Source of the DNA: Treponema sp. UBA3819
Lineage (GTDB): Bacteria > Spirochaetota > Spirochaetia > Treponematales > Treponemataceae
Length of the DNA stretch: 7,211 bases
Assembly (NCBI GenBank): GCA_002369025.1
Contig: DFDV01000187.1
Location: forward strand, 7,069 to 14,279
Reading direction: 5' to 3'
Shown here in pieces: positions 5,443 to 7,211 of the stretch. Each line of letters starts with the position of its first letter. Position 1 is the first letter of the stretch. The translations under genes and the position numbers were made by a program. The notes below the pieces were generated by a model. It searched no databases, had not been told where the DNA came from, and was given only the letters and a program-made list of their open reading frames with translations.

Positions 5443-6186
5443 CTAGAGGGAAATTTTCGCCGCCAGACCGTAGTTATTGTTTACAGGGTCAATAATCGGC
5501 GCAAAATTCACGGCCATGGGATTTCCCTGCAACGTTCCCCTCAGCATATTGTTAAAATTGCTGGCGAATCCCCAAGGACGAATGAGACCATAAATGGCGG
5601 CCGCAGTTACACAGCCTACACCCAGTCCGATACAGGTATATGAAGGTGTGTTTTTCTTGGAATCCGATGTAATCGTAGCGGCACCGATGACAACAAGCAG
5701 AATACCGCCGCCCTCAAAGGCACACTGAAAGGCTCCGCCGCCACCGTCGCCCTGCACAAAAGAACCGATACCAAAGCCGAGCAAAAGGTTCAGAACAAAG
5801 GGCAGTCCCGCAGACTTTTCGTACTTATTGAAGAGCATATCCCGCTGAATCGGCGTAAGCCCCTGCGCCAGACTTGCAATTTGAATTTTATTGTCCTCCA
5901 AATCATCATCAATCAATGAGTCTATCTGCGCATACAGTTCCTGAGACCCAGGTGCATACGGCGACTGATACGATGCCGTTCCTGCGGTGGACTGATTTGC
6001 CGCCGCCTGAGCCGACGCAGGCACTTTTCCCTCCAAAATTTCCTTTTTCTTCGCCTGAAACTCTGCTTCCGTTATCGCACCGCTGTCGTACAGCTGCTTC
6101 CATTTTAAAATCTCGTCCGCAGCCGACTGGGCAAAAACTGATGCCGCAAAAAAAAGTACAACTACAAGTGTTAGAATTCGCTTCAT
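5443..6186 (-). CDS. P13-like envelope protein with an N-terminal SHOCT motif
   Basis: A 247-residue exported protein. A signal peptide (1-19, cleavage probably VFA/QS) is followed by a SHOCT-type motif, ILKWKQLYDSGAITEAEFQA (26-45), continuing to about 52, then an Ala/Ser/Gln-rich linker (55-80). The rest resembles, from memory, the Borrelia P13 porin-like family: LPFVLNLLLGFGIGSFVQGD (128-147), hydrophobic GGGILLVVIGAA (159-170) and GLGVGCVTAAAIYGLI (187-202), then PWGFASNFNNML (204-215) and a C-terminal NYGLAAKISL. P13 is an outer-membrane protein with predicted helical membrane spans; pore activity here is inference. Start chosen for the signal peptide and TAGGAGA at 6196-6202. The gene leads a probable two-gene unit with the lipoprotein and is divergent from an Xre-type regulator, with an inverted repeat at its expected transcription start. 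Confidence 0.75.
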   Translation of the reverse strand: MKRILTLVVVLFFAASVFAQSAADEILKWKQLYDSGAITEAEFQAKKKEILEGKVPASAQAAANQSTAGTASYQSPYAPGSQELYAQIDSLIDDDLEDNKIQIASLAQGLTPIQRDMLFNKYEKSAGLPFVLNLLLGFGIGSFVQGDGGGGAFQCAFEGGGILLVVIGAATITSDSKKNTPSYTCIGLGVGCVTAAAIYGLIRPWGFASNFNNMLRGTLQGNPMAVNFAPIIDPVNNNYGLAAKISL

Positions 6187-6195
6187 ATCATCACG

Positions 6196-6202
6196 TCTCC
6201 TA
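6196..6202 (-). promoter_or_regulatory. Ribosome-binding site of the P13-like gene
   Basis: TAGGAGA on the minus strand, about 10 bases before the ATG at 6186. It is one of the few good Shine-Dalgarno matches in the window, in contrast with the leaderless-looking genes. Confidence 0.65.
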
Positions 6203-6210
6203 CAACGAAT

Positions 6211-6231
6211 TTATATACCATAAGTATATAA
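6211..6231. promoter_or_regulatory. Perfect inverted repeat, candidate operator
   Basis: TTATATAC-N5-GTATATAA: 8-bp arms are exact reverse complements around a 5-base centre (CATAA). It lies directly downstream of the -10 box of the P13-like gene, where RNA polymerase would start, the classical place for a repressor. The size fits a dimer of a small HTH protein such as the one encoded divergently. Regulator identity is inference. Confidence 0.6.
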
Positions 6232-6235
6232 GCAC

Positions 6236-6264
6236 ATTATTATCGACTATAAGTCAATTGTCAA
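6236..6264 (-). promoter_or_regulatory. Promoter of the P13-like gene
   Basis: On the minus strand: TTGACA (6264-6259, perfect -35), 17 bases, AATAAT (6241-6236, five of six). Transcription would start near 6229, inside the inverted repeat at 6211-6231, leaving a leader of about 43 bases with a Shine-Dalgarno site. A copy of ATAAGT (6249-6254) lies in the spacer. Confidence 0.7.
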
Positions 6265-6286
6265 GTAAAAAATATAGCAAAATAAT
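6258..6286 (+). promoter_or_regulatory. Promoter of the Xre-type regulator gene
   Basis: TTGTCA (6258-6263, five of six), 17 bases, AATAAT (6281-6286, five of six). The -35 overlaps that of the opposite promoter at 6259-6264, so the two polymerases would compete. Transcription would start near 6293, giving a leader of about 15 bases without a clear Shine-Dalgarno sequence. Confidence 0.55.
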
Positions 6287-6294
6287 ATACTTAT
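6285..6294 (-). promoter_or_regulatory. Second copy of the operator half (ATAAGTATAT)
   Basis: On the minus strand this 10-mer is identical to bases 6220-6229 of the inverted repeat, but no matching second arm is present. It overlaps the end of the -10 box of the regulator promoter, a position suited to autorepression. The AT-rich setting raises the chance of coincidence. Confidence 0.45.
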
Positions 6295-6307
6295 AGATTG
6301 GTTTTAC

Positions 6308-6640
6308 ATGACGAAGATTCAACACTATTTGGCACAGAATATAAAAAAGTACAGGAAGGAAAAAAATCTCACACAGGAACAGCTCGCTACACTCGCCGGA
6401 ACGTCAACCAATTACATCGGCACTATCGAAATCGGCAAACGATTCCCCTCTCCAGCCATGATAGAGCGCCTTGCAGCCGCACTGAACATTGACTCTTCGC
6501 TCTTATTTCAGTCAGACCGTTACTCGGTTCACCTATCGAAAGAACAGGCTTCTTTTTCAGAGTGCAAATCAAAATTAAAGCAGACAATCCTTATCCAACT
6601 CAACAACGCAATCGAAAACATTTTCAGCGAAGAACCATAA
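6308..6640 (+). CDS. Xre-family helix-turn-helix transcriptional regulator
   Basis: A 110-residue DNA-binding protein. Residues 8-66 form a lambda-repressor/Cro-type HTH: LAQNIKKYRKEKNLTQEQLA (8-27), then LAGTSTNYIGTIEIGKRFPS (29-48) with the recognition helix, then IERLAAALNIDSSLLF (52-67). After the domain come about 43 residues with a helical segment (QTILIQLNNAIENIF, 92-106), perhaps for dimerisation. There is no ligand or protease domain, so it is of the simplest phage-Cro-like class. The gene is divergent from the P13-like envelope gene; the gap contains overlapping promoters and a perfect inverted repeat, so it probably controls that gene and itself. Such regulators are also common in phage and mobile DNA, but no integrase or phage gene is near. 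Confidence 0.88.
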   Translation: MTKIQHYLAQNIKKYRKEKNLTQEQLATLAGTSTNYIGTIEIGKRFPSPAMIERLAAALNIDSSLLFQSDRYSVHLSKEQASFSECKSKLKQTILIQLNNAIENIFSEEP

Positions 6641-6680
6641 TTTTTTCAAAAAACACGGCAGATTTCCATGATATTTTTGG

Positions 6681-6790
6681 GCGCATCCCCCTGCGGCGCA
6701 GGGGGTCGGGCCTTTCGCGGCTTGCTGCGCGCGGTGCTCCACTTCGCTCCGCACTGGCGGCTCAGCCGCCACCGCTCCACGCCCTTGCGC
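6681..6790. repeat. GC-rich multi-hairpin intergenic repeat
   Basis: About 110 bases, far richer in GC than the flanks, lie between the convergent regulator and gatB genes. Perfect hairpins are CCCCCTGC-GGC-GCAGGGGG (6687-6705) and TGGCGGCT-C-AGCCGCCA (6755-6771). GCGGTG (6731-6736) pairs with CACCGC (6770-6775), overlapping the last hairpin as a larger alternative stem, and GCGCA (6681-6685) pairs with TGCGC (6786-6790) across the whole element. The inner text CACTTCGCTCCGC recalls dispersed repeats I remember from Treponema genomes; this cannot be verified here. Open frames across it on both strands look like translated repeat, not genes. Confidence 0.65.
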
Positions 6791-6794
6791 ATGG

Positions 6795-7211
6795 TTAGAG
6801 TTTTGACATTTTTTCGTTCAGGAGTTTTGTGGCTACACCGGGGTTTGCCTTGCCCTTGCTTGCCTTCATCACCTGACCCATCAGCCAGCCAACAACATTG
6901 GTCTTTCCACCCTTGTAGTCGGCAACGGCTTTGGGGTTGTCTGCGATAACCTGATCGACAATCTTTTCAATTTCGCCTGAATCGGAGACGCTTTCCATGC
7001 CTTCCGCCTTGATGATTTCTGCAGGCATTTTGCCGCTTTCAAGCATTTTGGCAAAGACTGTCTTTCCCTGTGCCGAAGTGATTTTTTTGTCAGCAATGGC
7101 GTTTACCAGTTCGGTAATGTGGGCAGGCTTAATGTTCACTTCGCTGATGGTGATATTCTTTTCATTAAGGACTGCAAGGAGTTCTGCAAGAATCCAGTTT
7201 GCAACCTTCTT
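6795..7211 (-). CDS. gatB: Aspartyl/glutamyl-tRNA amidotransferase subunit B, C-terminal part
   Basis: The last 138 residues of GatB; the gene runs off the right edge, so about two thirds, including the catalytic kinase-like domain, is missing. GatB with GatA and GatC converts misacylated Glu-tRNA(Gln) or Asp-tRNA(Asn) to the amide form in organisms lacking the matching synthetase. The visible part is the helical linker and the YqeY-like tail domain, which binds the tRNA. Motifs are VANWILAELLAVLNE at the very start, then IKPAHITELVNAIADKKITS, SAQGKTVFAKML, VIADNPKAVADYKGGK and VVGWLMGQVMKASKGKANP, with the ending LLNEKMSKL typical of the family. The frame is open to base 7211; an internal GTG at 7139 is not the start. 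The GC-rich repeat lies immediately downstream. Confidence 0.95.
   Translation of the reverse strand, partial: KKVANWILAELLAVLNEKNITISEVNIKPAHITELVNAIADKKITSAQGKTVFAKMLESGKMPAEIIKAEGMESVSDSGEIEKIVDQVIADNPKAVADYKGGKTNVVGWLMGQVMKASKGKANPGVATKLLNEKMSKL

Noticed and set aside
6308..6640. Regulator as part of a toxin-antitoxin pair or prophage
   Set aside because: No toxin-sized partner overlaps or follows it, and no integrase, recombinase or phage structural gene is in the window.
6641..6653. T6-C-A6 palindrome after the regulator gene as a terminator
   Set aside because: It is pure A/T with a one-base loop and no GC-rich stem before a U run; it does not fit an intrinsic terminator.
6575..6949. 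Open frames across the GC-rich repeat on both strands
   Set aside because: They are Ala/Arg/Pro-rich translations of the hairpin element and overlap the ends of two well-supported genes.

Overview
The window reads as spirochaete DNA, most likely a Treponema or close relative. The case is cumulative: a short envelope protein resembling the P13 porin-like family, a TPR-like secreted protein, a lipoprotein with a relaxed lipobox, a poly-G tract of the kind known from treponemes, and GC-rich hairpin repeats between genes. None of these alone fixes the genus. The species cannot be named from the sequence.

Left part (1-3740, minus strand): four genes run right to left as one probable operon in the order GT8 glycosyltransferase (2727-3701), PlsC-like acyltransferase (1894-2730), PlsC-like acyltransferase of a different subtype (1098-1871), GT8 glycosyltransferase (250-1101). 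Two junctions are 4-base ATGA overlaps and the third is a 22-base gap. A near-consensus promoter lies so close to the first ATG that the transcript should be leaderless or nearly so. Two glycosyltransferases and two acyltransferases together suggest assembly of an acylated glycan or glycolipid of the cell envelope; the product itself is not known. The operon is followed by a cluster of CACAGAT/ATCTGTG repeats (93-251). Bases 1-92 hold nothing I can support.

Middle (3702-4793): a gap with GC-rich hairpins separates the operon from a divergent gene for a secreted, TPR-like protein (3882-4721). After it comes an 11-G tract followed by 9 A.

Right part (4794-6640): a minus-strand pair encodes a P13-like envelope protein with a SHOCT motif (5443-6186) and a small lipoprotein (5012-5386). 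The lipoprotein is followed by a 73-codon open frame (4794-5015) that may be its frameshifted C-terminus. Divergent from the pair is a small Xre-type repressor (6308-6640). The shared 121-base gap holds two face-away promoters with overlapping -35 boxes and a perfect inverted repeat at the envelope-gene start point, a good candidate for a local repressor circuit.

The right end holds a GC-rich hairpin repeat (6681-6790) and the C-terminal 138 residues of GatB (minus strand, gene running off the right edge), the only clear housekeeping gene in the window.
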